Assembly: GCA_029204225.1 (NCBI GenBank)
Contig: CM055100.1
Location: 15,472,835 to 15,536,834, forward strand
Length of the DNA stretch: 64,000 nucleotides
Origin: Diphasiastrum complanatum
Taxonomy: Eukaryota; Streptophyta; Lycopodiopsida; Lycopodiales; Lycopodiaceae
Direction: 5' to 3'
The stretch's first letter is position 1. Every line of letters begins with the position of its first letter. The notes under the pieces were generated by a model. It saw only the letters and a list, made by a program, of their open reading frames with translations. It made no database searches and was not told the DNA's origin. The position numbers were made by a program, and so were the translations under genes. Shown in pieces: positions 31,630 to 38,340 of this stretch.

Positions 31630-33452
31630 GATCTTGCTTCCAGTACTCATCAGTATATCAAATGCTTTTTATATAGGGCATATCTTGATCGTACATGGAG
31701 ACCCCCACCAAATTGGGGGTTAAGCCCGATTATTACCGAACTCATTTCATTGAGCTAGAAATAGTAGGGTTCCCAGTTTTGCCACAATATTTGGACTCGG
31801 GATTATCACACAGCCTCAGATTCAGACTAGGAGGTTCCACGATATCTTGAGAGAGGAACAGATATGCCAGTTATGCTCTTTGGGGGGAGGTCGAGTCTAC
31901 AAAAATCCAATCATGACTGAATCGAGGCCCGAGCTGTAGTAAAATTTCTAGTCCAGATTAATAGTCCACACAATTCAACCTCAAGTAGCACGCTCGATTG
32001 TTTTGTCATGCCACATCTCCCATACCCATGAGCCCATCAACGTTCTCCTTGACATACTACATCATTAGCACCCTCATCTACTTTGGCCACTATCATGTCC
32101 TTTGGACCTCATGCAGTCAATTCTGATACTATGTTTTCCAATTTTATTTCAATTAGTTGGCTCTTAATTTGAAAAAAATTTACACTCCCACAATACGTAG
32201 CACACTTGATATGAACTTTTAGTGGTAGATATCTTTTGGCACATAAAAGATAAAACATATGTTTTTGAGGCTGAAAAATTCTAAGTTACATACAAAACTA
32301 CATATTGTACGGTACGAAGCCATCCTTTTTTAATGGTAAAGCTTGAACCTAATTTTGTTAGCAAATGCTTTTTCCAAAACCTAGAAGATTTTGCGACCAA
32401 AACAAAAATCTTATTGTTTGAAACAATAAGCAATGGTGGAATCTCCCCATTGGTGCGAAAATATGTAATACATTTTCAAATGCCATAGCTCAAATCACTC
32501 CGTATTTACTACTCCCAGATCCCTTGAGTCTTGTAATCACACTACAGAGAACCTTTCATTATCCTCTAGACTTAGGGTGGTTTCGGACTAGTGGCAAGTC
32601 CCTTTGCCTGGCCCTTTGACTTGCCGCTCATTTTTTGAATTTTGGGATGTGAGTTGACGAGCAATGGACCACCCCAATTTCAGATTTGGCTGACAAGTGC
32701 CAAATGAAGGGCAGGGAAGTTTGAACCTCTCGATTTGATTGGTTCATTTTTATGAAGTTGCCCCTGGCAACTCAACATGCCCGACAATGTCCCCAAGCCC
32801 AAAAAAATTGGCAGGAGTTGCCCCTACATGGCATGGGTCCCATGCCACCTCATCTACCACATGGTGGCAACTCAACCTAAGCTTGAAAGGGGGAAAGACT
32901 CATTTTTCTTCCCTAAACCAATGGGAAGACTCCATTTTACATTTGGGACTTGCCAGGCACTGTAATGTGAAACTGGCCTTATGTAATGTGAGCTGTGCAC
33001 ACTTCCGCCAACGGCTAGACCTCTGCTCCCAAACGAATGAAACTTGGAAGTGGCTCTCAAAGACGCATAACCAAGGAATAATACGGTAATTAAAAGCATT
33101 GTCACACACGAATAAGCAGATAGCCAAGTTTACAATCTAAAATATCTGAATCAACATAAAAACCAGCTCTCTTTCTCATTGATCACCTAGTACCAGTACG
33201 TAAGCATTATATAGTTCATCAATCACGACGACCAAAAATATTTTTCGGGTGACTTACGGTTGGGAATTTTGATAATGTAGCTCTTGGCAAGCATAACAGA
33301 TAGATGAGGATAAGACCAGTAAGGAAAGGAAATGGTGCATACCGACAAGAGAGAGAAGGCCAGACTAGGTTGTGGTTAGTTAGCCAGTCGTAAAGAACAG
33401 GTATAAGAGATTTCCACTGGGAGTACCGCTCCTCCTTCACTTCCTGCGCCAT
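2595..33452 (-). CDS. FVE/MSI4-like: MSI4/FVE-like WD40 histone-binding protein (nine exons, 3' part off window)
   Basis: Plant MSI4/FVE is an RbAp46/48-type WD40 protein that binds histones within histone deacetylase and Polycomb complexes and acts in flowering and cold response. Nine exons on the minus strand join in phase: 33343-33452, 13253-13316, 12313-12399, 12044-12106, 4641-4706, 4027-4101, 3827-3902, 3392-3599 and 2595-2676, all with GT-AG introns, giving 277 residues. Hallmarks in order are NHNLVWPSLSCRWGPQLEQ, NTLVVANCEVVKPR, SPFVKKHKTIIHPGEVNRIR, SKIVATHTDS, VLIWNVETQPNR, APFVLSGGKDK, TVEDVQF and QEFCSVGDDACLILWDAR. The N-terminus lacks the long basic extension of Arabidopsis FVE. 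The remaining C-terminal WD repeats (roughly 200 residues) should lie left of the window. Whether the locus is transcribed is not visible, but no stop or frameshift was found in any exon. Confidence 0.88.
4707..5655 (-). other. FVE-like intron 4, 3'-left part
   Basis: Intronic DNA between exon 5 and the inserted gypsy element. I see no gene or repeat signature here. Confidence 0.5.
5656..6096 (+). repeat. 5' LTR of the pol-less gypsy element
   Basis: 441 bp from agttatggac to attcgtaact, with short inverted ends AGTTA/TAACT instead of the usual TG/CA. A TATA-like ggctataagtaggg lies near 5908-5921, and the region downstream is rich in CTCTCTTT. Confidence 0.88.
6097..6108 (+). other. Primer-binding site (tRNA-iMet type)
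   Basis: tgatatcagagc directly follows the 5' LTR and differs by one base from the canonical TGGTATCAGAGC complement of initiator methionine tRNA. Its position fixes the LTR end. Confidence 0.8.
6791..8015 (+). pseudogene. gag of the pol-less gypsy element (frameshifted)
   Basis: Encodes the capsid-type Gag of a chromovirus-like element. From the ATG at 6791 there is a Pro/Phe-rich N-terminal part, then GFFDGNLLENWFAKLDTYFQ, and, after a frameshift near 7225, LDGRAATWWQVY and FRRDLRHAMFDPQ, the retrotransposon-gag core. Another frameshift near 7430 leads to FTDLLPTELISRYIAGLRGA. No CCHC zinc knuckle is seen where one is usual. The frame then runs through an Asp/Val-rich stretch to a stop at 8015-8017. 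The frameshifts mean this copy is not translatable as one protein. Confidence 0.75.
8077..8760 (+). pseudogene. Retropepsin-like protease of the gypsy element
   Basis: ALVDTGSTHSFIS at about 8302-8340 is the catalytic loop of an aspartic protease, with the active Asp at 8311-8313. After a frameshift near 8390-8435 the domain continues as QGLDYRIG, then LKHYDIIFGAAWF (the usual DVILGMDWL position) and QTLSFTH. In autonomous relatives reverse transcriptase follows; here it does not. Confidence 0.75.
8761..10100 (+). other. Non-pol filler segment of the gypsy element
   Basis: This is where reverse transcriptase, RNase H and integrase would be in an autonomous element. Instead it has T-rich, repetitive DNA with open frames full of Leu, Phe, Val and Trp and short repeats such as ggataccttgg and ccttggcattcctgg. 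I recognise no domain in it. It probably arose by deletion followed by repeat expansion. Confidence 0.6.
10117..10285 (+). pseudogene. Chromodomain remnant at the end of pol
   Basis: One frame reads VQFDGYHVEKATWEPIDVF, matching the end of integrase chromodomains (typically WDGYP...ATWEP). It marks the element as derived from a chromovirus-type Ty3/gypsy element. The frame reaches a stop near 10283. Confidence 0.75.
10331..10773 (+). repeat. 3' LTR of the pol-less gypsy element
   Basis: 443 bp, nearly identical to 5656-6096. By eye there are two substitutions near the start, two in the ctggccaccag block and a small indel in the tcatagcttag block. It begins directly after a purine-rich tract. 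Confidence 0.88.
10774..12043 (-). other. FVE-like intron 4, right part, with a hairpin
   Basis: Intronic DNA without recognisable genes. It contains one near-perfect hairpin at 11311-11341, with 14-bp arms ttttgacaatggat and atccattgtcaaaa around a ccc loop. Confidence 0.5.
11311..11341. repeat. Short perfect inverted repeat (14-bp stem, 3-base loop)
   Basis: Arms at 11311-11324 and 11328-11341 are perfect complements. It is too short for a typical MITE and has no detected target duplication. It could be a miRNA-scale hairpin or a chance palindrome. Confidence 0.6.
12044..13316 (-). CDS. FVE/MSI4-like: FVE-like exons 2-4
   Basis: Exon 2 (13253-13316) encodes WGPQLEQGPYKNLQRLYISEQ. Exon 3 (12313-12399) encodes the stretch around NTLVVANCEVV to EHICQ. 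Exon 4 (12044-12106) encodes FNEEAKSPFVKK to HPGE. The lengths are 64, 87 and 63 bases and the phases close exactly. Intron 2 holds an 81-bp tandem repeat. Confidence 0.87.
12800..13034. repeat. 81-bp tandem repeat (about 2.9 copies) in FVE-like intron 2
   Basis: Units start at 12800, 12881 and 12962 with caaatggccaag and contain cagcaaagaaccacatt and gaaatgcatttcc. Copies differ at only a few bases, so the array is young. The period is a multiple of three, which leaves open frames through it on the minus strand, but these carry no protein signature. Confidence 0.9.
13317..14199 (-). other. FVE-like intron 1, leftmost part
   Basis: Intronic DNA between exon 2 and the hAT MITE. No gene or repeat was recognised. 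Confidence 0.5.
14200..14393. mobile_element. hAT-type MITE, 194 bp
   Basis: Ends caatgttgcagc and (reverse complement of the right end) caaagttgcacg form imperfect terminal inverted repeats. An exact 8-bp duplication, ccctcgtg, flanks it at 14192-14199 and 14394-14401. Eight-base duplications and TTGCA-containing ends are typical of hAT elements. It has no coding capacity. Confidence 0.85.
14402..15816 (-). other. FVE-like intron 1 segment
   Basis: AT-rich intronic DNA between the MITE and the hAT element. An open frame at 15253-15540 contains a short His-Asp run (from tcatgatcatgatcacgatcat) and is probably not a gene. Confidence 0.45.
16717..19737 (+). CDS. hAT transposase (DUF659 plus C-terminal dimerisation domain), spliced
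   Basis: Cut-and-paste transposase. Pieces with GT-AG borders are 16717-17496, 17589-17934, 18041-18447, 18555-18869 and 18976-19737. The first has a Gly-Gln repeat tract, then QLAGQFFYECGISFVV. The second is the DUF659 core: ILSDGWTDIRRRS, VVTDNASNCEQMGE and WTPCAAHCIDLLIHD. The fourth is the hAT dimerisation region: SWWGYHG, LAERVLAQDCSAGACERNWS and TQKRNRLSIEQ. The last is acidic, then Arg-Gly-rich. No BED zinc finger was found upstream, so the true first exon is uncertain. The strong donor at 18448 and the acceptor before 18555 do not join in phase. Either a weaker donor after 18436 is used or this copy carries a one-base frameshift. Confidence 0.85.
19859..19886. repeat. (GA)n microsatellite in the hAT 3' region
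   Basis: Fourteen or so GA units lie just downstream of the transposase stop codon, inside the hAT element. Confidence 0.9.
20037..20095. repeat. (GA)n microsatellite in the hAT 3' region
   Basis: Nearly 30 GA units, the second such tract within the hAT element, before its right subterminal repeats. Confidence 0.9.
20378..20879 (-). other. FVE-like intron 1 segment
   Basis: About 500 bases between the hAT right flank and the first LINE fragment. No feature was recognised. Confidence 0.45.
20880..21790 (+). mobile_element. LINE unit A, 3' fragment
   Basis: A 5'-truncated non-LTR retrotransposon. It encodes the C-terminal end of ORF2, including ERICQLCSLFEVELEEHFLFRCPVY (frame 20982-21485), the CCHC-type zinc motif that ends many plant LINE reverse transcriptases. 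It finishes with a 3' end shared with units B and C (gtactt..., cttatatgcct, gaaaagacattaataaa) near 21730-21786. A G-rich tract sits at 21566-21591. Unit B follows directly. Confidence 0.75.
21941..22906 (+). CDS. LINE ORF1-like RNA-binding protein, 321 aa
   Basis: ATG at 21941. Residues 1-70 are Ser/Pro-rich. About residues 75-145 (HREKLASHDSLLLQVQSHL, LEQNHTAVQSW) read as a coiled coil. The C-terminal part (LNVHVRGIPNSQHVVEEAEK, PDTLVIHFTSISHRREVL, IYLDEDLTSIQVQERKKSRQ) resembles the RRM and C-terminal domains of L1-type ORF1 proteins, which coat LINE RNA. The frame is intact and ends at a stop at 22904-22906. No zinc knuckle is visible. The assignment rests on domain order, not on a searched match. 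Confidence 0.7.
   Translation: MPRRKGVIPYPSSVSIIASASQPDPTSPSTSMPIAIPLSPSNPIPNNEATVAIPLTPDTPEVHASLPTLVCLLREDQLRLFEYLNNHREKLASHDSLLLQVQSHLQKLDTSIEALKKEVAVIKSETSSQIATSAKIQQLEQNHTAVQSWADVLKGSSTAISPLSPSPSFISTTFNEGRLQEHKALNVHVRGIPNSQHVVEEAEKFLKGNLQHHSKGMETAWRPKKDPDTLVIHFTSISHRREVLAKRFKLRDTEIYLDEDLTSIQVQERKKSRQEALSTGKRLIYRDGIIRFVDRKPTVNESLNSEIEFELEKRKDVQLSM
23063..23121 (+). repeat. (CT)n tail of LINE unit B
   Basis: About 29 CT units directly after the conserved attaataaag end. This family appears to end in CT repeats instead of poly(A). Confidence 0.9.
23165..23436 (+). pseudogene. LINE ORF2 N-terminus and start of endonuclease domain
   Basis: ATG at 23165 opens MAPKKGGGASSPRSLHSKQ, a Pro/Glu-rich leader. 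After a one-base shift near 23343 the frame reads WNVNGIAYITIGYFDPKG, the beta-strand that opens AP-endonuclease-type LINE nucleases (the Asn is catalytic in the family). It is cut off by the insertion that follows. Confidence 0.6.
23582..23755. repeat. 87-bp direct repeat, two copies
   Basis: Both copies start tgacctttctttgaagg and contain actcatgaaagtgcctga. The second copy starts at 23669. Confidence 0.85.
23781..23884. repeat. 48-bp tandem repeat, interrupted by the gypsy insertion
   Basis: tctataatgaaggct... recurs at 23781, 23829 and 23877. The third unit is broken at 23884 by the LTR element and resumes at 27658 as ataatgaaggctcagagg, so the repeat predates the insertion. Confidence 0.85.
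23885..24705 (-). repeat. 3' LTR of the nested gypsy element
   Basis: 821 bp. It matches the other LTR from tgtgaacaacc to gaaggccggtg and again from tggaatgatcccccc to gactgagtcgtaaca. About 345 bp between these blocks (about 23932-24281) are absent from the other copy. Confidence 0.85.
24870..25544 (-). pseudogene. Integrase C-terminal half of the nested gypsy element
   Basis: On the minus strand the frame reads LRMSSTEHPQTDDQTERVNQ (the core around the catalytic Glu region), LPILEFAYNDKRYASTRL, GDWVYLLVPPKSKVLR, KISPRFCGPWLIIKKVSGVAYKLQLP and HPVFHVSKLKRC, the standard tail of Ty3/gypsy integrase. No chromodomain follows in frame. Its N-terminal zinc finger is missing. Confidence 0.85.
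25551..26087 (-). pseudogene. RNase H fused by deletion to integrase fragment
   Basis: Minus-strand frame reads KPFDLETDASGIAVGAVLSQ (RNase H first Asp), SRKLTPTHHRYPTHEQELYA (catalytic Glu) and HALKVWRHYLYG, then RFRRGKENVVADAPSRI. It jumps from the linker straight to DRDPKFTGNF, an integrase core motif, so the HHCC zinc finger and first integrase Asp have been lost. Confidence 0.85.
26033..26676 (-). pseudogene. gag of the nested gypsy element joined to the end of reverse transcriptase
   Basis: Starts around MDVLERYMTEMRTMISSLAG, then a Pro/Ser-rich part, KYAGTTSQRTIDVVDQWLHK and HHFTDFADRWWCKLL, a plant gypsy Gag core. In a shifted frame the Gag tail (FRAQFIPPHEHVRA) leads within about 150 bases to WDTEAQHSFDHLRRL, the last piece of reverse transcriptase. 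The whole protease and catalytic reverse transcriptase are deleted. Confidence 0.7.
27171..27185 (-). other. Primer-binding site of the nested gypsy element
   Basis: Read on the minus strand, tggtattagagcc directly follows the 5' LTR and differs by one base from the initiator-Met tRNA type. Confidence 0.8.
27187..27657 (-). repeat. 5' LTR of the nested gypsy element (shorter copy)
   Basis: 471 bp, from tgtgaacaacc to gagtcgtaaca. Compared with the other LTR it lacks about 345 bp close to the U5 side. Outside this, the copies differ at a moderate number of bases. Confidence 0.85.
28194..28970 (+). pseudogene. LINE ORF2 endonuclease, C-terminal part
   Basis: Reads WESVFRVEIRSAGGRGSGGV, then YIAVCYFPP, GHFLLVGDFNARAGSR (the catalytic GDFN motif) and, after a stop near 28650, HPHSGGHNMVDYLMGS and FDHSFLSFQL (the SDH motif position with Phe for Ser). 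These are the ordered motifs of AP-endonuclease-type LINE nucleases, which nick the target DNA. Confidence 0.8.
29000..30230 (+). pseudogene. LINE ORF2 reverse transcriptase, degenerate
   Basis: After a broken connector (ISESIKNLNSRRARDIEDLE, ILSDLFNQAIIHGFRP) the palm domain reads IGVKQGCSLSPTLFGLYIDELE and ILLYADDVALLS, with the catalytic YADD codons at 29815-29826. In another frame it continues as KTKVMVLNTSRS-like and SSYTYLGVLFSG sequence, the thumb region. Part of the fingers is deleted around 29520-29660, and stops and shifts are frequent. Confidence 0.8.
30356..31145 (+). pseudogene. LINE ORF2 C-terminal domain with CCHC motif
   Basis: Reads SYHANLRHTWQGQLG, FPVQPQYLEFGLSHCLRF and DGRICRICSLREVETEAHFI then FRCPAYY, the Cys-Cys-His-Cys motif that closes this LINE family. 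The same block occurs at 20982-21485 and in part at 31740-31900. Confidence 0.8.
31470..31625 (+). repeat. Conserved LINE 3' end and (CT)n tail of unit C
   Basis: gatgtacttatttggtctta, tatgcctttt and aaaagacattaataaag match the ends of units A and B. The CT tract at 31538-31625 has more than 40 units. Confidence 0.85.
31640..31900 (+). mobile_element. LINE unit D, fragment
   Basis: Directly after the CT tail of unit C, the DNA again reads as the LINE C-terminal region (VGFPVLPQYLDSGLSHSLRF) with a deletion and a shift before the Cys motif. It ends without a 3' tail. Confidence 0.65.
31901..32571 (-). other. FVE-like intron 1 segment
   Basis: No gene, repeat or element boundary recognised. 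Confidence 0.45.
32575..32978. mobile_element. PIF/Harbinger-like MITE, copy 1 (404 bp)
   Basis: Ends gggtggtttcggactagtg and (inverse of right end) ggccagtttcacattacag are imperfect inverted repeats followed on both sides by ggcaagtccc. A 3-bp duplication, tta, flanks it at 32572-32574 and 32979-32981, as expected for PIF/Harbinger. It lies in intron 1, close to exon 1. Confidence 0.75.
33343..33452 (-). CDS. FVE/MSI4-like: FVE-like exon 1 with start codon
   Basis: ATG at 33452-33450 lies directly after a GA-rich leader. The exon encodes 36 residues ending WPSLSC plus two bases of an Arg codon. The donor is cg|gtatgc, and the first base of exon 2 completes Arg. Intron 1 then runs to 13317, about 20 kb. 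Confidence 0.85.
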
Positions 33453-33472
33453 CTCTCTCTCTCTTTCTCAGC

Positions 33473-33518
<46 letters not shown>

Positions 33519-33520
33519 GA
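33453..33520 (-). promoter_or_regulatory. GA-repeat leader of the FVE-like gene
   Basis: On the coding strand a (GA)n tract occupies about 33480-33513 and a second short one abuts the ATG. GA-rich 5' leaders are common in plant genes and can bind BPC/GAGA-type factors; that role here is inference. Confidence 0.5.
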
Positions 33521-33561
33521 ACTAGATCGATAAAATGGCGCCCTCACAAAGAACGATAGGA

Positions 33562-33952
33562 GAGTCCTATTATTATAATACTAGGGGCAATACCCTTTGC
33601 CCTTTGCCTTGCCTCACCCATGCCCATTTTTTGAGCCTTGGCACGTGATTTGATAAACAATGGACCTCCTTCCTTTTGAATTGGTAAGGGTTATACAAAG
33701 TGCTGCAATTTGATTGGCTGGTTTGAATCCCCGTCATATTATTGATCTACTTTTTTTAAGTTGCCCCTGGCAACTCAGCATGTCAAACACATCGCCACGT
33801 CCAAAAAAAGAGCTTGAGTTGTCTTTACATGACAAGGGTCCCACATGGTAGCAACTTAACATAAGTCTGAATAAGGAGGATTTTCTCTCGAGCAATGAGA
33901 GAACTTCATTTAAAATTTGGGACTTGCCAAACAAAGTAATCTAAACCTGTCC
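33562..33952. mobile_element. Harbinger-like MITE, copy 2, in the FVE-like promoter
   Basis: Shares with copy 1 the blocks gttgcccctggcaactca, cccattttttgagccttgg and ttgggacttgcca. The right end ctaaacctgtcc is intact, but the left end is decayed, so the start is approximate. It begins only about 110 bp upstream of the FVE-like ATG. Confidence 0.65.
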
Positions 33953-34284
33953 TAAGATAAGGGTTTGTGATGGAGTATGGGTTTAAGGGCAAGGCCATTC
34001 TTCATTGACCCATCATAATCTTTTTTATCATCCTTGATCTTGGGATAAGGTCCATAGGCCACCATTTGTCCCACTAATTGCTCGATGTACTGTCCCACCT
34101 CCCCAACTTGGATATAACATAAACAAAACCAAGTGCCATTATACAAATGGAGCTCATAGTTTGTGATACGAGTCAAAGAGGATGTGTCATATAATACTCA
34201 TCGTCCAAGTGATAATTGGGCTTTGGGCACAATTCTAGGTCAATGGGGATGGGCCCTAAGTGGAAACAAGCCCTTTTTCAATGG

Positions 34285-34648
34285 TTTTTAGAATAGCATT
34301 AACTAAAATTATGGTGTCTCTTTAAACCTCTTCAAGTGAGATGATGGGCTTGATATCACTCCTCTTTTAAGCTCGGCTAGTAAGTGGTAAACTAATACAA
34401 ATTGATTGGCCCATTTAAATTCTTGCAGCCTAATGATCTTGTTTTTTTTAATTGCCATTGGCAACTCAAGATGTCGAGCAACATTCCAAGCACAAAAGAC
34501 CACGTCAAAGGGTCTTACCACCTCATGTGCCACATGGTGGCAACTCAGGCTAACGTTGAAAGGGACGAGGTCTTTTTCTCCAATGAACCAATGGTAAGCA
34601 TCCATTTAAAATAAGGGACTTGTCAGGCATACTAGTCTAGAACCACCC
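34285..34648. mobile_element. Harbinger-like MITE, copy 3, decayed
   Basis: Contains attgccattggcaactca, cacatggtggcaactcag and gggacttgtcaggcatacta; the right end inverse is gggtggttctagactagta. The left end is poorly conserved. Confidence 0.6.
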
Positions 34649-36124
34649 TTGGGACCTTTTCGGGCTCAACTCTCTCATGCAACCATCCCTTAATTGGTTG
34701 AGGCTACTCAAGTGGCTTCCAAGTTCCAACCTTTTACACATGGTAGGATCTAGTTGCAATTGTCATATTCAATGGCACAACTTTATACCAACATGGGTAA
34801 CTCATTACACTTGCCAAAGGCTAGGCATGTATACTCATTCCAAGTAATGGTGGGAAGGCTTGGTCTCAATCAATGGATTACCTATCACAATATGCATATC
34901 CAAATTAAGACAAATTGAAGCTAGCCAATTTTATTAAGGTGTCATTAAAGCATTTTGTATCAAAGCCAATTATTTTTAATGACACAAGACTTAAAACACC
35001 AAGATGCTCGTATAAGTTCATTAAGTTGTTGCATAAGGTATTGTCGGAAAGTGCAAGCATGAGCATGATCAATACCAGGTTGGCTAGTACATATGGAGCC
35101 TAATGAATCAGTATGCTATCCAAAGGAGTGTAGGCATGTTTAGACCTCGTCTCCTAAGATAACTGGAGATCCAATTCAAATGAAGAACTGTACTCAAGCA
35201 TCGGCAGACCATAAACTGTAGTAGAATAACATCCACTATATAAATTCAATTCTCCACAAATAAAATACTTATTTTGTGAGAATATCTGTGAGATCCATAG
35301 GTCCTCCAATATAACACTGGAGTAGAGAAATTCAAAACACTGATCTGAATTCTTAACTCAAATAATAGATCAAGAGTTAATCATCACACTTAAGAATCAT
35401 TACAATTCCTTATAATCCTCTGACAATAATTAAGTATCTATTTATGATTCGTCAATCATAAATATTTAGATTCATATGATTCGTCAATCATAATTTTCTG
35501 AAATCCAAATCATACTTAATTATTTACAGAATACTGGAGTATATGTCTAACATAACTCAGGAAAAGTAACAGTCATTCCAAAAATCTTTCCATTAAGAAA
35601 ATACTGGATCTAGAAATACTTTCCACCAGGATTCTTAAACTGAAGTGCAAGATTCAAGGTCTATAAATCACTGGTAATTAGAGACCGAACGCATACCAAA
35701 ATGACAATCATCTTCAACTACAAAACTTTAGATTACAATCCAGAATCACCTCTAGATATCCAAAGTCCTGCTGAATATCAATTCAGTTGTTATTCTTGGA
35801 TTTATTATGATTTGTTATCCATTTGAGCTCTCCGAGATACAATTACTAATGAGCTAAGTCTATTCCTTAACTAAGGAATACTCTATCCCAAGAATAATGT
35901 ATACCCAATGCACATAATTTAACTGATGAACCGAAATGATTCACTAATCATGATCAATTTCATAGAATGCTATGAGATTGATGAGGATGAAAAAATACCA
36001 ACAGCATCCGAGTCGAGGGAAGTTCTGGGTGGAACCAGAGCAAGCTTGACCGAAGGCTTGGTAGATAAAACAAATTATGTAGAAGTAAGGTAAAATTCTG
36101 AATTTATATAAATACCAATCTGAC
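34649..36124. other. Gene-free stretch between FVE-like gene and gypsy fragment
   Basis: AT-rich with no recognised gene. The short motif atgattcgtcaatcata, itself a small hairpin, occurs twice at about 35445-35495. Confidence 0.45.
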
Positions 36125-36144
36125 CAAGAACGTGAAGAGTATAT

Positions 36145-36920
36145 ATTACTTCTTCAGAAATACCAAAACGTATTTGCTTGGTCGATGGACGATTTAATAG
36201 GAATACCAGTTAAATGGGACGAACATAGAATAGATCTTATTCAGGGAACAATACTTGTTAGGCAGTGCCAATATAGATTGAATCCAAAGTATTCCTTGTT
36301 AGTTAAAGACGAATTAGATAGATGTCTTAGAGCAGGTATTATATATTCTGTTCTAAGCAGTGAGTGAGTGTCACCAATAGTTATAGTACCTAAGAAGAAG
36401 ACAGGCAAGATTAGAGTTTGCCAAGATTTTAGAAAACTAAATGTTGCTACGGCAAAGGATTATCATCCTCTGTCGTATACAGATACTATTCTTGACCAGG
36501 TAGTTGGTCATGAACGTTATAGCTTTTTAGATGGATTCTTAGGTTATAATCAAGTCTTCATCAAAGAGGAAGATAGATCCAAGACCACTTTTACCACTAA
36601 TTGGGGGACGTACGCATATACACGAATGCCCTTTGGTCTTTGTAATGCACCTGCCACATTCCAATGTATGATGACGAACATTTTTCAAAAAAATTTAAGG
36701 AAGTTTTTAGAAATTTTTCATGGATGACTTTTGTCTATTCATCAACTAAAGACCATTTAGACGCATTAGAGAAGACATTGAGAAGATGTCAAGAGACATC
36801 TCTTAAGTTGCATCCAGCCAAGTGTTATTTCGGGATGAGGGAAGGCATCCTGTTAGGACATAAAATTTCGAAGGACGATATACAAGCCGACATCGAAAAA
36901 ATAAACTTGATGTTTCAGGT
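36145..36920 (+). pseudogene. Gypsy reverse transcriptase
   Basis: Reads EEYILLLQKYQNVFAWSMDD, QCQYRLNPKYSLLVKDELDR, VSPIVIVPKKKTGKIRVCQD (preceded by a stop at 36365), FLDGFLGYNQVFI and YTRMPFGLCNAPATFQCMM. The catalytic box is present in a shifted frame as FFMDDFCLF near 36716. Then LHPAKCYFGMREGILLGHKI follows. The frame jumps at about 36920 to the end of RNase H (VLLLDEFNYEVELRR). Confidence 0.85.
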
Positions 36921-36924
36921 AGGG

Positions 36925-38340
36925 TAGCTAGATGGGTATTGTTATTAGATGAGTTTAATTATGAAGTAGAATTAAGAAGAGACAAGGATCATCAAAATGT
37001 TGATTATATATCCCGCCTCCAAACGAAAAATCAGTTTGAGCCCATTTCTGATGAATTTCCGGATGAACATATAATGCATATTCAATCAGAAACATCAATA
37101 TATATGGATATCATTAACTTTTTACAAGATCAGATTTATTTTGAACATTTTAATAAACAGCAACAAACTATTTTTCTTTCAAAAGTAGGACCTTATACGA
37201 TTGTAAATAGAATATTGTATAAGTTAGGAGCTGACGATAGTCTTCGCCGATGTTTAGAACCAACCGAGACGACCGCTGTAATAAGTGCATTACATGAGGA
37301 AGATTCGGGGGGTCACTATGCTCTTAAAAACACTGCAAAAAAGATTTTCAATGCTAAATATTGGTGGCTTACCGTCTATAGAGATGTTAAATTATTCATT
37401 CAAAGATGTGATGCATGTCAGAGAATGGGAAAACCCAGCTTCGCGACACATTGGCCGCTTACTCCAATTATTCCCTTAGCACCCTTTGAGAAGTGGGGGA
37501 TAGATTTTGTAGGGCCTATCAAATCGATCACGTGTAAAACTCATCGTCGTTACATTCTCGTTGCCACGAACTATGCTACCAAGATGGTAGAGGCCGAAGC
37601 CACAATTAAGAACGATGCTAGACTGTAGCAAAGTTTTTGTTCCAAAACATTATCACGCGATATGGATGTCCCTTAGAACTCGTTAGCGATAGGGGAACCC
37701 GTTTCCTTAATCAGACCGTTGAGGCCATATTGTCATATTTTTCTATTACACATCGCCAAACCACTCCATATAATCCAAAAGCAAATGGGCTTACAGAGCG
37801 GGCACACAAAATTTTGTGTAAAATTTTGAGTAAAGTAACGGAAACACATTCTTCTGATTGGGTTCAGAACTTACCATCTGTCTTATGGGCATACATAAAT
37901 TGAAAAAATTACAACTAGGCGGACTCCATACTATCTTGTGTATGGAATGCATCCCATACTACCAATAGAATTCGAAGTTTCGATGTTTCGCATTAGTAAT
38001 GAAGAGCGAATGGATGAACACGATAGTCTCTGGGAGCGGATGATATCTTTGACGCAACTAGAGGAGGATCGCCGTCTTCAATTAATCGAGATTGAACGAG
38101 TTCAGAATAAAATAAAATAAATTTTTGACCAATCCATTAAAAAAATAAAAATCAAACGAGGAGACCACATGCTTCTGTATGATAACAGACACATGTTGTT
38201 CCTTGAGAAACTATATACAGATGGATGGGATCTTACAAAGTCATAGAAGTTTTTAACAATGGATCACTTTAGTTAGTTGATCTTGAAGGACATTTACTTG
38301 ATACTCAAGTAAATGGCTCAAGGGTGAAGCGCTACTATGA
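36925..38340 (+). pseudogene. Gypsy integrase
   Basis: After KDHQNVDYISRL, the HHCC zinc finger is visible (GGHYALKNTAKKIF, then CDACQRMGKPS), followed by FEKWGIDFVGP with the first catalytic Asp, LELVSDRGTRFLN with the second, and YNPKANGLTERAHK with the Glu. The frame is broken at 37628 and 37903. No chromodomain is seen, so this is a different gypsy lineage from the element at 5656. Confidence 0.85.

Noticed and set aside
31450-31650. Arg-Glu or Ser-Leu repeat proteins
   Set aside because: They are translations of the (CT)n tail of the LINE.
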